The notes beneath the pieces were generated by a model. That model searched no databases and was not told the origin of the DNA. It saw nothing but the letters and a program-made list of their open reading frames with translations. Source: Microbulbifer variabilis (GTDB lineage Bacteria > Pseudomonadota > Gammaproteobacteria > Pseudomonadales > Cellvibrionaceae). From it: a DNA stretch of 64,000 nt. Positions 16,036 to 24,501 of this stretch are shown piece after piece. Every line of letters starts with the position of its first letter. The stretch's first letter is position 1. A program made the translations under genes and the position numbers. The stretch lies in contig NZ_JAIVKI010000018.1 in NCBI RefSeq assembly GCF_020524905.1, forward strand, positions 1 to 64,000, read 5' to 3'.

Positions 16036-16341
16036 ATGGTAACCTGCTATTTGAGATATGTGATAGATCCATACAAACTCGAAGAGTTCGAGAAATACGC
16101 AAAAATGTGGATTCCTCTCGTTAACAAGTTTGGCGGTGAACACAATGGCTATTTCTTGCCATCTGAAGGTGCTAACAATATTGCTTTGGCATTATTCACT
16201 TTTCCCAGCCTCGCGGACTATGAGAGGTATCGGCAAGATTCATTCAAAGATGCTGATTGCAAAGCTGCTTTCCAGTATGCGAAGGACACAAAGTGTATTC
16301 TTAACTATGACCGCAGTTTCTTTAAGCCAATTTTTGAATAG
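16036..16341 (+). CDS. NIPSNAP-family protein, 101 aa
   Basis: A small ferredoxin-like alpha/beta barrel domain of the NIPSNAP group. It starts VTCYLRYVIDPYKLEEFEKY, the usual first strand and helix. It goes on with GEHNGYFLPSEGANNIALALFTF and the conserved DYERYRQ helix, and ends with the strand ILNYDRSFFKPI. Many single-domain members carry a DABB-like fold and act as small-molecule or carbonyl-handling enzymes, but most have no proven activity. It is complete and not obviously in an operon; the nearest genes are more than 100 bases away. Confidence 0.85.
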   Translation: MVTCYLRYVIDPYKLEEFEKYAKMWIPLVNKFGGEHNGYFLPSEGANNIALALFTFPSLADYERYRQDSFKDADCKAAFQYAKDTKCILNYDRSFFKPIFE

Positions 16342-16457
16342 CAAGTATATGTACAACAAGATGCGCAACCGAACTACAGCATTTGTCACCTCTATTCTTG
16401 AAAAAAGTGACAATCACCTCCGGCACCTGCGCATGATGTCACAAGAAAAAAGGCATA

Positions 16458-16661
16458 ATGGATGAAGTGCGGGCAGTAAAATCCAGCGAAGCTATTACGG
16501 CAGGAGACCTATACTTTATTGAAAGTATAGAAAAAGGTAAGCGATCAAGGCCAACTTTTGAGGAGGGCTTCCCAGTAGCATACCCAAATCGCTTTTTATG
16601 CCATGCCGCTAGCAGAGCTCGACAGCAAAGAGCTCTAAGTGTGATTGCTTTGCAGCCTTAA
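16458..16661 (+). CDS. Short hypothetical ORF, 67 aa, low confidence
   Basis: An ATG at 16458 preceded by AAAAAAGG opens a 67-codon frame. The product is partly charged (EAITAGDLYFIESIEKGKR) with a loop-like end and matches no family I know. It could be a small real gene, a truncated protein, or chance. It is convergent with the GFA-family gene that begins its stop at 16673. Confidence 0.25.
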   Translation: MDEVRAVKSSEAITAGDLYFIESIEKGKRSRPTFEEGFPVAYPNRFLCHAASRARQQRALSVIALQP

Positions 16662-16672
16662 TTGATTGCTCT

Positions 16673-17080
16673 CTATGGTTGTGTGTCGTAAACCATTACC
16701 CCTTCTGGTATTTCATACCAATCTTGTTTTTCACTAACCCAAACATGGATAGCCGGCTTTATAACGCTGGTATCTGCTAGCGTTGAGGGTTTCAGCATAA
16801 TATGCTGTGAATTGCTTGGGTTGTAATGGTATATATGGTTGGCGCACACTGGACAAAATTTTGCCGTACTGGTGTTCCCACTTTTGGCTAGTCTGCTCCA
16901 CTCTTTTAATTCGCCATGAATTTCAATGGCATTTGACTCGATCATTGCCGTTAAACTAAAAGCACTCGTTGAAAGCTTCTGACATTGGGTACAGTGACAA
17001 GCTGCAACCGCTATTGGTGGCTTTCTAAGCTTGTATGTAACTTGACCACATTGGCATGATCCATCTACTGGATATTCCAT
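16673..17080 (-). CDS. GFA/CENP-V-family zinc protein, 135 aa
   Basis: A member of the glutathione-dependent formaldehyde-activating (GFA) fold. The motif GSCQCGQVTY at residues 7-16 and HCTQCQK at ~29-35 provide the CxC and HCxxC zinc ligands; FCPVCANHIY at ~75-84 supplies the second CxxC, and HVW follows near 111. The family name comes from Gfa of Paracoccus, but most members have no demonstrated formaldehyde activity. Cytoplasmic and complete. It faces away from the second tRNA-Arg gene. Confidence 0.9.
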   Translation of the reverse strand: MEYPVDGSCQCGQVTYKLRKPPIAVAACHCTQCQKLSTSAFSLTAMIESNAIEIHGELKEWSRLAKSGNTSTAKFCPVCANHIYHYNPSNSQHIMLKPSTLADTSVIKPAIHVWVSEKQDWYEIPEGVMVYDTQP

Positions 17081-17296
17081 TTCATTCTCTCTCGATAGTT
17101 CTTTTGTAACTCACGTTTCGCAGACACTAAAACGTATAACCTCAACTCGCGCATTGTGACATACTCCTCCCGGTCGGTCTGTGAGTTGTCCCCCCAATTA
17201 CTTTCAGCCTCTTTGGTATTTGATATAGGGCTACCACTCCCCTCCCCCTTATAGTGATCAATATTTAGCCTTGAGCACTCTTTTTAATAAAAGTAC

Positions 17297-17323
17297 TTGA
17301 CGCGCCATGAGTAAATCTATATT
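17297..17323 (+). promoter_or_regulatory. Sigma-70 promoter of the second tRNA-Arg gene
   Basis: TTGACG at 17297-17302 and TATATT at 17318-17323, 15 bases apart, followed by GTCCGCACCC, the same discriminator as in the first copy. Identical spacing in both copies supports function. Confidence 0.75.
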
Positions 17324-17341
17324 GTCCGCACCCTCAACGAC

Positions 17342-17418
17342 GCGCTCGTAGCTCAGCTGGATAGAGTACCTGGCTACGAACCAGGCGGTCGGAGGTTCGA
17401 ATCCTCCCGAGCGCGCCA
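17342..17418 (+). tRNA. tRNA-Arg (anticodon ACG), copy 2
   Basis: The 77 bases are identical to copy 1 at 13678-13754, including the ACG anticodon, GGAGGTTCGAATCCTCC T-arm and encoded CCA. The flanks differ outside the promoter and discriminator, so this is not a simple recent tandem duplication of a long block. tRNA genes are common island integration sites; no partial tRNA repeat marking an att site was found nearby. Confidence 0.97.
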
Positions 17419-17423
17419 TTTCT

Positions 17424-17460
17424 AAAGGGCTTGTATCTCCGGATACAAGCCCTTTTTTTA
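17424..17460 (+). terminator. Rho-independent terminator of tRNA-Arg copy 2
   Basis: AAAGGGCTTGTATC and GATACAAGCCC pair perfectly around TCCG, followed by CCTTTTTTTA. It starts six bases after the tRNA end. Confidence 0.9.
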
Positions 17461-17604
17461 TCCCTCCAAGCCTTTCCTGCCAATGCAACCACGGGTGCCG
17501 ATAGCGGGCGTAAAACCATATACTACGATAAATTATTAGCGAGTCTTGGTTTCGGTTTATCTTGATTCCTTGACTTTTTAAAGGTAAGAGTGGTTTGCAG
17601 TTTT

Positions 17605-18804
17605 ATGCTCAAGCGTGCAGTGCTAGCCCTATTTTCTATTCTTGCTATTTATATTGCCGCCGCTTATGTCTATAACAACTATTTGACCCAATCTTTAACT
17701 TTTAACCGATCCCCTTACGAACCCAAGCAATCAGAAAGCCTCAATTATCTCAAAGATAAAGACACCCTCAAAATATTGATCATTGACGGCGGCGGCATCA
17801 GGGGGTTAATCCCTTTATATGTGATCAATTATATTGAGAACAGGCTAAACAAGCCGATTAGTGAGGTTTTTGATATCTATAGCGGGGTATCCACCGGTGC
17901 AATTATTGCCAGTGGCATCAATATTCCTGAAAAATATATTCCTGCAGACTATGCGGGGCATGATTCTGCAACAGAATACTTAATCCAACTCTATAAAGAG
18001 GAAAGCGATTACCTGTTTTCTTCTCCCTGGTATCATGATCTCTTGTCCGGCTGGGGGCTTTTTTCCCCTTCATTTCTGGGGGAGCGCCTTCATCGGGTGC
18101 TGGAAACTCATTATACAAAGTCTCTTACTTTTACTGACTTAAATAATTTTGTCATTATTCCTGCTCTGGATATTCACAGTGGCAGAATTCACCTATTCCA
18201 GAATCGTGGAGATGCGGTCAGACAACTGCCCACCAACAGCTTATACCAGTTAGTGGCTGCTGCTGTCAGTGCTGAAACCGTCTTCCCTCCTGTAGCCTTC
18301 AGAGCAGCTGAGCGCTCTCGGGAGCACAGTTATTTTGCCGATGCCGCCATGGCTATGAATAACCCTACTAGCTTAGTGTTACTCAATATCCTTGAGAAGT
18401 TCCCAAACAAAAAATATTACGTACTTATTTTAGGGGCGGGTTCTCCACCATTGGTCAGTGCGCAAATGGATTATAGCGAGCTAAAAAACTGGGGGCGCAT
18501 CCGCTGGATTCAGGATGCTTTCAGTAGTATTTATAGGTTTATGGACCGCCAGCAATTACTCGCACTGGATCTCGCTCAACTATTCTCAGATAGAGAGCGA
18601 CTGGAATACGATTACTTGAATATTGAAGTCACTGACCCGTTCGTCGATATCTTTGACTACAAATCTCTTCAATATCTAGAAATTCACGCAGATCGATTAA
18701 TTGAAGAAAATCAGCAGAAAATGGAAAGAATCATAGAGCGACTTAACCTGCCTGATGAAAAAAATTCTAAAAATGACTCCCAAACAAAAGCGCCATCCCA
18801 TTGA
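17605..18804 (+). CDS. Membrane-anchored patatin-like phospholipase, 399 aa
   Basis: The N-terminus has one hydrophobic segment (VLALFSILAIYIAAAYVYNN, residues ~5-24) serving as a membrane anchor or uncleaved signal. The patatin domain follows: oxyanion loop DGGGIRG at 61-67, nucleophile motif GVSTG at 94-98 with Ser96, and catalytic Asp246 in FADAAM. It would hydrolyse acyl esters of phospholipids outside the cytoplasm if the anchor faces inward. I take the ATG at 17605, not an upstream GTG at 17590, because the start then aligns with the paralogue at 30188. The tail after ~380 is charged and probably disordered. It is the only intact member of a three-copy family in this window and stands alone. 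Confidence 0.9.
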   Translation: MLKRAVLALFSILAIYIAAAYVYNNYLTQSLTFNRSPYEPKQSESLNYLKDKDTLKILIIDGGGIRGLIPLYVINYIENRLNKPISEVFDIYSGVSTGAIIASGINIPEKYIPADYAGHDSATEYLIQLYKEESDYLFSSPWYHDLLSGWGLFSPSFLGERLHRVLETHYTKSLTFTDLNNFVIIPALDIHSGRIHLFQNRGDAVRQLPTNSLYQLVAAAVSAETVFPPVAFRAAERSREHSYFADAAMAMNNPTSLVLLNILEKFPNKKYYVLILGAGSPPLVSAQMDYSELKNWGRIRWIQDAFSSIYRFMDRQQLLALDLAQLFSDRERLEYDYLNIEVTDPFVDIFDYKSLQYLEIHADRLIEENQQKMERIIERLNLPDEKNSKNDSQTKAPSH

Positions 18805-18960
18805 GGTGATATACCTGGCTTCCTAGTGTGGGCTACCCCAATCAGCAAGTTCTAAAAGAAAGAGTCCGCATAAGCAGCCCCTCAGAATAAGCCATAGGCA
18901 TATTCCGACTATATCAGAGAGCCAACACCATTCTGGGCGGAGGAGTCCTAGCTCTACAAG

Positions 18961-20120
18961 GCAACGCGCACTTCACTGCAGGTATTAGCTATAGATATTC
19001 TTTATTTGATCGCGCTATATATGCTGGCCTCATCGGTATACAAGGCGCTTTTTACACAATCAGTAATATTTAACACGGTGCCTATAGCAAGAAAAACATA
19101 AAAAATTTTGAATCTATGCAGGAAAAAGAAACAGTTTAGATTTTAATTATTGAGGGAGGCGGTATTCGAGGGTTTATCCTCCTTTATGTACTTCAGCACC
19201 TTGAATCCACTCTTGGCAACCCTGCCCATCAACTATTTGATATCTATAATGGCGTATCAAGCGGAGCAGCCATTGCCTCTGGAGCCAATGTTCCCATTGA
19301 GCCCATCCTCATCTATCGTGGAAGAGCACTAAGAGCCACAGATTATATGATCAAAATCTTTAGGGAGGATGCCTTTTATCTTTTCTCCTCTCCCTGGTAC
19401 CACAAGGCATTAACGGCAGGAGACTTACTTTCTCCCGCTTTTTTGGGAGATTGTTTGTATCGAATTATGGTCAAACACTTCACGGAGAAACTCAAATATA
19501 CAGATCTGGAACACTACGTAATCATTCCAGCATTTGATATCCGCAGAGGACAAGTCCACCTCTTTAAAAATTGCGGCCTTTCGACCACCTAACTACCTAT
19601 CAATGCTCTCTATCAGCTAGTTACTGCTTCTCTTAGTGCAGAAACAGCCTTCCCTCCCGTTAAGTTTAGATCACCCTTTGGAGATGGAACACACCACTTT
19701 TTTGCTGATGCCGGTATAGCGGTTAACAACCCAGCCAGCCTGATATTACTTGATATCATTCGCCAGTTTCCCAACAAAAACTATTATGTCCTTATTTTAG
19801 GTGCCGGGAATCCCTCTTTCCGCAGCGCAGACACCAGTTATAACCGTCTCAAGAATTGGGGACGCTTACGTTGGCTTCGAGATGCCTTTTCCAGTAATCA
19901 GGCCTCTATGGACAACCAGCAGATTTTTGCTCTGGAAATCGCCAAGTCACTCAGTGAAAAAAGCCGTATAGAGTATGATCACCTCGATATTGATATCACC
20001 AACCCTTTTGTAGATATCTTCGACTGACACAGTCATAATTCCCTGAGGTATTATGCCGATAGGCTTATTAGAGAGAACAAACGCTCTTTGGATCGAATCA
20101 TTAAAATTTTAGATGGCTAG
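18961..20120 (+). pseudogene. Decayed patatin-like phospholipase paralogue
   Basis: Residue order matches the intact gene at 17605 throughout. The anchor region (YKALFTQSVIFN, corresponding to YNNYLTQSLTFN) is in one frame near 18961-19098. The rest is in another frame from ~19140 to 20120, so there is a frameshift near 19100. In the second frame three stops interrupt an otherwise alignable protein: TAG at 19137-19139, TAA at 19590-19592 and TGA at 20025-20027. The loop GGGIRG, nucleophile motif GVSSG and the FADAG aspartate motif are still readable. The start codon is not identifiable. It cannot make a full-length enzyme. Confidence 0.85.
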
Positions 20121-20366
20121 ACGCAAACTCTCCCTCTCCCAGCTTCACAAAATTGTCTTTATTGACTATTTCAATTTTCACCTTACTATGCTGGAGTAAA
20201 TCTCCAGGAACTACCAGCTAAACTGGTACCTTCAACCAATAACGCGGTAAGGAGACATACTCTGTGGAACTACTTATAAACTGGTTACGCTTTCTATATC
20301 GGGAAAGAGCCTTCTTCACTTTCTCCTGCAGTCACAAACGATCATTACAACAACTTTGGATTACTT

Positions 20367-21272
20367 ATGCCGTTAAAGGATCTGGCCTTAGCTTGTACTG
20401 TTGTTATCATTTGGGGAGTTAACTTTTCGGTTATTAAAATTGGACTGGAGGAGCTTCCTCCCATCCTATTCTCCGCACTTCGATTCCTTATAGTTGCAAT
20501 TCCGGCCGTACTTTTTATCCCCTTTCCCAAAACCTCTCCGTGGAATCTACTGGGTGTCGGTGTCTTTCTTGGGGTGTTCAAGTTTGGGCTACTCTTCTTC
20601 GCCATGAAAGCGGACGCCTCTGCAGGAATTTCGTCGCTGATCCTTCAGGCTCAGGTCTTCTTTACCATCTTACTGAGTGCAATTTTATATAAGGAGGCAA
20701 TAGGCCGATATCAACTGTTGGGTATTTTCATTGCAATGGCCGGATTTTCACTGTTTCTCTTCAGCAGTGAGGGGAGCGTAACTTCATTCGGCTTGGTTCT
20801 GTTATTACTTGCCGCTTTCTTCTGGGCCCTGTCGAACTTGATCATGAAACGCACTCAGGGCGTCAATCTGTTGCACTTTATGGTCTGGGTATGCCTGGTG
20901 CCTCCCATACCTCTTTTTACCCTCTCCTATTTTCTGGAGACTCAAGACCCTTTAACTCTGATTATTAGTACCAATGCGAAAACCTGGCTTTCCCTCGCCT
21001 TTGTCAGCTATATCTCTACATTGATTGCCTTCGCGATCTGGGGCAAGCTTCTGAGAGCCCATTCTGCGGCAACGGTGACCCCTTTCGCCCTATTGATCCC
21101 CGTGGTGGGCGTTATCACTTCCAGTATTATTTTGGACGAAAAATTAGAAACCATAGAGATCATCGGCTTTACACTGATTATGGCTGGGCTTATATGCAAC
21201 TCTCTATATAGTAAGTTATTGGGGCTGGTAAAAGCCTCAAGGCAAGCTGTGCAAGTTCCACCAAAGATTTAA
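20367..21272 (+). CDS. EamA-family transporter (DMT superfamily), 301 aa
   Basis: Ten predicted membrane helices in two EamA repeats of about 140 residues. The first opens with LALACTVVIIWGVNFSVIKIGL (residues 5-26, with the typical WG.NF motif) and the second begins near residue 145. Such proteins export amino acids, metabolites or drugs; substrate not predictable. The ATG at 20367 leads to MPLKDLALA, which aligns with the second EamA gene at 59928 (MRYKDLALG). The two share recognisable similarity and may handle related compounds. A strong hairpin follows the stop. Confidence 0.9.
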   Translation: MPLKDLALACTVVIIWGVNFSVIKIGLEELPPILFSALRFLIVAIPAVLFIPFPKTSPWNLLGVGVFLGVFKFGLLFFAMKADASAGISSLILQAQVFFTILLSAILYKEAIGRYQLLGIFIAMAGFSLFLFSSEGSVTSFGLVLLLLAAFFWALSNLIMKRTQGVNLLHFMVWVCLVPPIPLFTLSYFLETQDPLTLIISTNAKTWLSLAFVSYISTLIAFAIWGKLLRAHSAATVTPFALLIPVVGVITSSIILDEKLETIEIIGFTLIMAGLICNSLYSKLLGLVKASRQAVQVPPKI

Positions 21273-21282
21273 TCGCTTGGTC

Positions 21283-21307
21283 GGGGTGCTCAGTAAGAGA
21301 GCACCCC
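21283..21307. terminator. Bidirectional hairpin between convergent genes
   Basis: GGGGTGCTC and GAGCACCCC pair perfectly over 9 bp around AGTAAGA. It sits between the stop of the EamA gene and the stop of the acyl-CoA ligase gene, so it may end both transcripts. There is no long T-tract. Confidence 0.6.
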
Positions 21308-21317
21308 CCAAAGGAGA

Positions 21318-23354
21318 TTAGACGATCTCATATTTAAAGGTGTACGGCGCAAGCTGTTCCGCAAGAGCGCCATCGAGACTGGAATCCCCTCCGGTGGTAA
21401 CCCTGGCAATAGTACCAAGCACCTTGTCCTGCTCTACTTTTACCTGACTCTCGGTAATGGCTGAATCTGTTCCCTGCACCAATCGATCAATAATGTCCTG
21501 AACACACAACCGGATTTCTTCCATCTCCAAAGCGGGCTTGAAAATCTTGCCAACCGCCGTAGTAGGGAGTCCCGCTCGGAGCACAATTTTTCTGGGGATG
21601 GCCGCCCGCTCGGTAATATTTTCTTTGGCATAGGCAGTAATTTCTTCAAGCAGGGCTCTGGCAGAATCATCCATAACAACCTCCTGCCCTCTGACTGTCA
21701 GCGTGCTCATCGCTTCACCCGACAGCATGACATAAGCGACGGGAACCTCTCCCGCATGTGCATCTGGCGTACCTACTGCTGCAGCGATAGCAACGGAAGG
21801 ATGTCGACAGAGGACTTCTTCTATCAATTTGGGCTCAATATTATGCCCTCCCCGTACTATCAGCTCTTTTTTACGGCCTGTGAGCCAAAAATAGCCTTCT
21901 TCATCTTGCCTGCCCAAGTCTCCGGTATTCAGCCAGCGCTGCCCTTGATCATCCTGTACCCAGATTCCCTTATTGTGCTCAGGGTTGAGATATCCATCGA
22001 ATACATTGTCTCCTCGAATAAGCAAATTGCCGATTTCATTGGTCTGGCTGTACCGAATAAAATTGCCCCGCTCATCTAGCTGGACACTTCTCATCTCTTG
22101 TAGCGGTAAACGCAGTCCGATGGAGCCAACCTTCTTGGTGCCACGAGGTGGCGTGAGACTACTAGCACAGGTACCTTCCGTTAAGCCATACCCCTCTACG
22201 ATTTGCACGCCGGTTATGCGCTCAAAAGCATTGAAAACTTCAATCGGCATAGGTGCCGCGCCACACAAGGCCATTTGCAATGAGGAGATATCACACTGAT
22301 TTACTGGCTGCTGCAACAAAGTAGAATAAACTGTTGGCACAGCGCTAAAACTGTTCACTCGATAGAATTCAATAATGCTCCAGAAGTTACTAAAAACACC
22401 CTCACCCCGGTAGCCCTGTGGAGTCATTAATACCACCTCACAGCCGTTAATAAACGCTGCAAGCCCCGTCACGATTGCCGCATTCACATGAAATAGTGGC
22501 AAGCCGCACAGAATAACTTTTCCGGGCCCCATAATATCGCCGGCGACCAAACCAATACTTTTTGCATTCGCCAATTCATTCCCGTGTGTATGGGTGGCGA
22601 TCTTTGGCAGCCCTGTTGTACCCCCGGTACAAAATAGGGAGGCGGTGTCATCACTCTGGATACTACGTTTAAAGTTCAAATGGCTAGATGGTTGCTGCTT
22701 AATCGCCGACTGAAAGGGTATCCGTTTTTTGCCTTCCAGTGATTTCAGCCGCCTGCGGTATTGATACTGTATTGCACTAGCCGCAATGCCTTTAAAGCCT
22801 CCGGTGTGATAAGCCGGGTCCACATGAAAGATACTTTTTACCTCGGGTAAATTCGGCAAAATATTCTCAACTTTTTCACAGATATCAGTGCCCGGGAAAG
22901 GACTCAAGGTAACGATGGCTTTTGCCTGGCTATGCCGAATCAGCTCTTCTATCTGTTTGCCCTCCAGTAGCGGATTGATCGCCAATACTTTAGCGGCTGC
23001 CTCCGCTCCCCATAGTACATAGTGGGTTTCTGGTAAGTTTGGCAGTACAAATGCGACAGTGTCATGCTCTTGAATACCGACACTATTGAATAAATTGGCA
23101 GTTTGGACAATACGCTCAGCCAGTGTTTGATAGCTGATCTTTACTGGTTTTCTATAATCTTTGCCTGAAAGAAAAAAAGAGATCGCCGTTTGCCGGGAAT
23201 AGCGTTTGCACGCAGCCATTAATGCTTCAAAAGTATTTCCGCTAAATTTCTCCGAAAAAGCTTTTAAGCTGGAAAAATCTTGCCCTTCTGGCTGCTTACC
23301 TGTTTGCAGGTAGACTTCCAGAGCCTCAATACCTTTCAAGGTTGAAGTGGACAT
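21318..23354 (-). CDS. AMP-dependent acyl-CoA synthetase/ligase, 678 aa
   Basis: An ANL-superfamily ligase activating a carboxylic acid to its CoA thioester via an adenylate. Motif A5-like CTGGTTGLPKIATHTHGNE lies near residues 240-258, the EGYGLTEGT core at about 400-408, NTGDLGRQDEEGYFWLTGRKKELIVRGG (read in pieces, ~475-500) and the C-terminal catalytic lysine region PTTAVGKIFKP at ~605-615. At 678 residues it is longer than typical (500-560). The extra length is mostly N-terminal (~70 residues) and C-terminal (~60, after the GK motif). I choose the start at 23354, behind CAGGGAG, since upstream codons run into the next gene's region. Substrate unknown; grouped with two tautomerase-like genes. 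Confidence 0.88.
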   Translation of the reverse strand: MSTSTLKGIEALEVYLQTGKQPEGQDFSSLKAFSEKFSGNTFEALMAACKRYSRQTAISFFLSGKDYRKPVKISYQTLAERIVQTANLFNSVGIQEHDTVAFVLPNLPETHYVLWGAEAAAKVLAINPLLEGKQIEELIRHSQAKAIVTLSPFPGTDICEKVENILPNLPEVKSIFHVDPAYHTGGFKGIAASAIQYQYRRRLKSLEGKKRIPFQSAIKQQPSSHLNFKRSIQSDDTASLFCTGGTTGLPKIATHTHGNELANAKSIGLVAGDIMGPGKVILCGLPLFHVNAAIVTGLAAFINGCEVVLMTPQGYRGEGVFSNFWSIIEFYRVNSFSAVPTVYSTLLQQPVNQCDISSLQMALCGAAPMPIEVFNAFERITGVQIVEGYGLTEGTCASSLTPPRGTKKVGSIGLRLPLQEMRSVQLDERGNFIRYSQTNEIGNLLIRGDNVFDGYLNPEHNKGIWVQDDQGQRWLNTGDLGRQDEEGYFWLTGRKKELIVRGGHNIEPKLIEEVLCRHPSVAIAAAVGTPDAHAGEVPVAYVMLSGEAMSTLTVRGQEVVMDDSARALLEEITAYAKENITERAAIPRKIVLRAGLPTTAVGKIFKPALEMEEIRLCVQDIIDRLVQGTDSAITESQVKVEQDKVLGTIARVTTGGDSSLDGALAEQLAPYTFKYEIV

Positions 23355-23452
23355 AATATTACTCCCTGACTGCCAATCAGCAGATGGTTGTATTGAATTA
23401 TTTTTTACTTTGATGCTTAGACTAATTTCATGTTTGGAAAACGACCGCAAGC

Positions 23453-23833
23453 CTAGTTTAAGTGCTTGGCAAGCCATTCTTGCTCTTCTCCGGGTTCTGG
23501 CATAACCGCGCCTCCCTCTATCACCCAACTGGCGGGAACATCTATAAGATCCACTGTACAGCGAGCGGAAGAACACTCTAAAACCTGGGAGGCCACTTCG
23601 ATAAAGCGATTGGCTAGAGCTGACTTGATCCTATCGCTGCGACCTGCGCGAATGGAACCCAGGATATGGAGACTGTTCTTTGAACGTAAATGAACGCCTC
23701 GACTAAATACAACCTGTACAAATTGTGCGGGTGCGCCAGTTATTGTGCAGTGGGCTTCAGTAACTCCAGAGACCAGAGCCTGTTGCTCAGGAGCAGATAA
23801 TGGGCACCGGGTAGAAATCGTATAAAGCGGCAT
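23453..23833 (-). CDS. Tautomerase-superfamily protein, 126 aa
   Basis: The start MPLYTIST places Pro2 at the mature N-terminus, the catalytic base of 4-oxalocrotonate tautomerase and malonate-semialdehyde decarboxylase types. HCTITGAPAQFVQVVF and HILGSIRAGRSDRIKSAL (residues ~28-45 and 55-73) match the usual strand-helix order with an arginine for substrate binding. It would catalyse keto-enol isomerisation, or a related dehalogenase or decarboxylase step. The gene precedes the acyl-CoA ligase by about 100 bases on the same strand and follows a second member at 23844. Confidence 0.8.
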   Translation of the reverse strand: MPLYTISTRCPLSAPEQQALVSGVTEAHCTITGAPAQFVQVVFSRGVHLRSKNSLHILGSIRAGRSDRIKSALANRFIEVASQVLECSSARCTVDLIDVPASWVIEGGAVMPEPGEEQEWLAKHLN

Positions 23834-23843
23834 TTTTGACCTC

Positions 23844-24308
23844 TCATAAATTGATATGGGTGTTGAAATGACCCGTGGCGCTTTTGGATCTCACTAAACG
23901 CACCAGTGTTTTGGCTATGTAGGCAATTTGCCGCAGCGGTGACATACGCTTGCGATTTGCGCTTAAGAATTCCCTGCTGAGCGATTGGTCAGGCGCCGTA
24001 ATAACGACTTCGTTTTTGTTGACCCCTGTTGCGAGGCACCACTGCTCCAGCAGTTGGTATAAAAACGGGTGTCGCAACTTATTTGATGTTCCATCAGGCA
24101 CTGGGGCCATCAAGGTGGCCACCGCCGATGTCTTCCCCTCCAAAAAGGCTTGGTTTGACGGAACCTCCATCCATATCACCCTGGGCGTTACCGCCTGATT
24201 TAGGTGTTCCCGGTAAGCCCGGCCTATGACTTGCTCCAGGGCTTGCTTGTTGAAGCTCGCTCGCGAACCTTCGACCAGAGAACATAAAACGATAGGTTTG
24301 AAGTGCAT
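23844..24308 (-). CDS. Tautomerase-like hypothetical protein, 154 aa
   Basis: The protein has RASFNKQALEQVIGRAYREH, then VTPRVIWMEVPSNQAFLEGK and LLEQWCLATGVNKNEVVITA. The order resembles larger tautomerase-superfamily chains that lack an N-terminal Pro or start differently, so the family call is tentative. The C-terminus is basic (KTLVRLVRSKS). The start is uncertain among ATGs at 24329, 24320 and 24308; the first lies within the operator dyad. It is the first gene of the operon (then 23453, then 21318), with only ten bases to the next gene. Confidence 0.55.
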   Translation of the reverse strand: MHFKPIVLCSLVEGSRASFNKQALEQVIGRAYREHLNQAVTPRVIWMEVPSNQAFLEGKTSAVATLMAPVPDGTSNKLRHPFLYQLLEQWCLATGVNKNEVVITAPDQSLSREFLSANRKRMSPLRQIAYIAKTLVRLVRSKSATGHFNTHINL

Positions 24309-24320
24309 GACACACACCAT

Positions 24321-24371
24321 AAGTTGCATTTTGGAACTAATCTAATATAAATAAGTTCCAAAATGCAACTT
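24321..24371. promoter_or_regulatory. Perfect 18-bp inverted repeat, likely HxlR operator
   Basis: AAGTTGCATTTTGGAACT at 24321-24338 is the exact reverse complement of AGTTCCAAAATGCAACTT at 24354-24371, 15 bases apart. The arms overlap the start region of the minus-strand operon. The inner half TTTTGGAACTAA recurs once more in the same orientation at 24450-24461, close to the regulator gene. Such repeats suit a dimeric MarR/HxlR-type repressor controlling both divergent units. The match to the regulator is inferred. Confidence 0.75.
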
Positions 24372-24449
24372 AATCGCGCGGGTTATAGCTAGAACCTTCA
24401 ATAACTTATGGCTATATAACGACCTGATGCGGCCTCCTGGGAAGTTTTG

Positions 24450-24461
24450 TTTTGGAACTAA
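24450..24461 (+). promoter_or_regulatory. Third copy of the TTTTGGAACTAA half-site
   Basis: TTTTGGAACTAA here matches the inner half of the left operator arm (24329-24340) base for base and lies 40 bases before the HxlR start codon, in a position to permit autoregulation. Confidence 0.55.
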
Positions 24462-24501
24462 CTTGTGAGACCATGGCACCTTGAACAACCCTGGAACGGC
24501 T

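Noticed and set aside
23354-23576. N-terminal extension of the acyl-CoA ligase
   Set aside because: The 74 extra codons are Arg- and Ser-rich, overlap the neighbouring gene and have no ribosome site; the ATG at 23354 has one.
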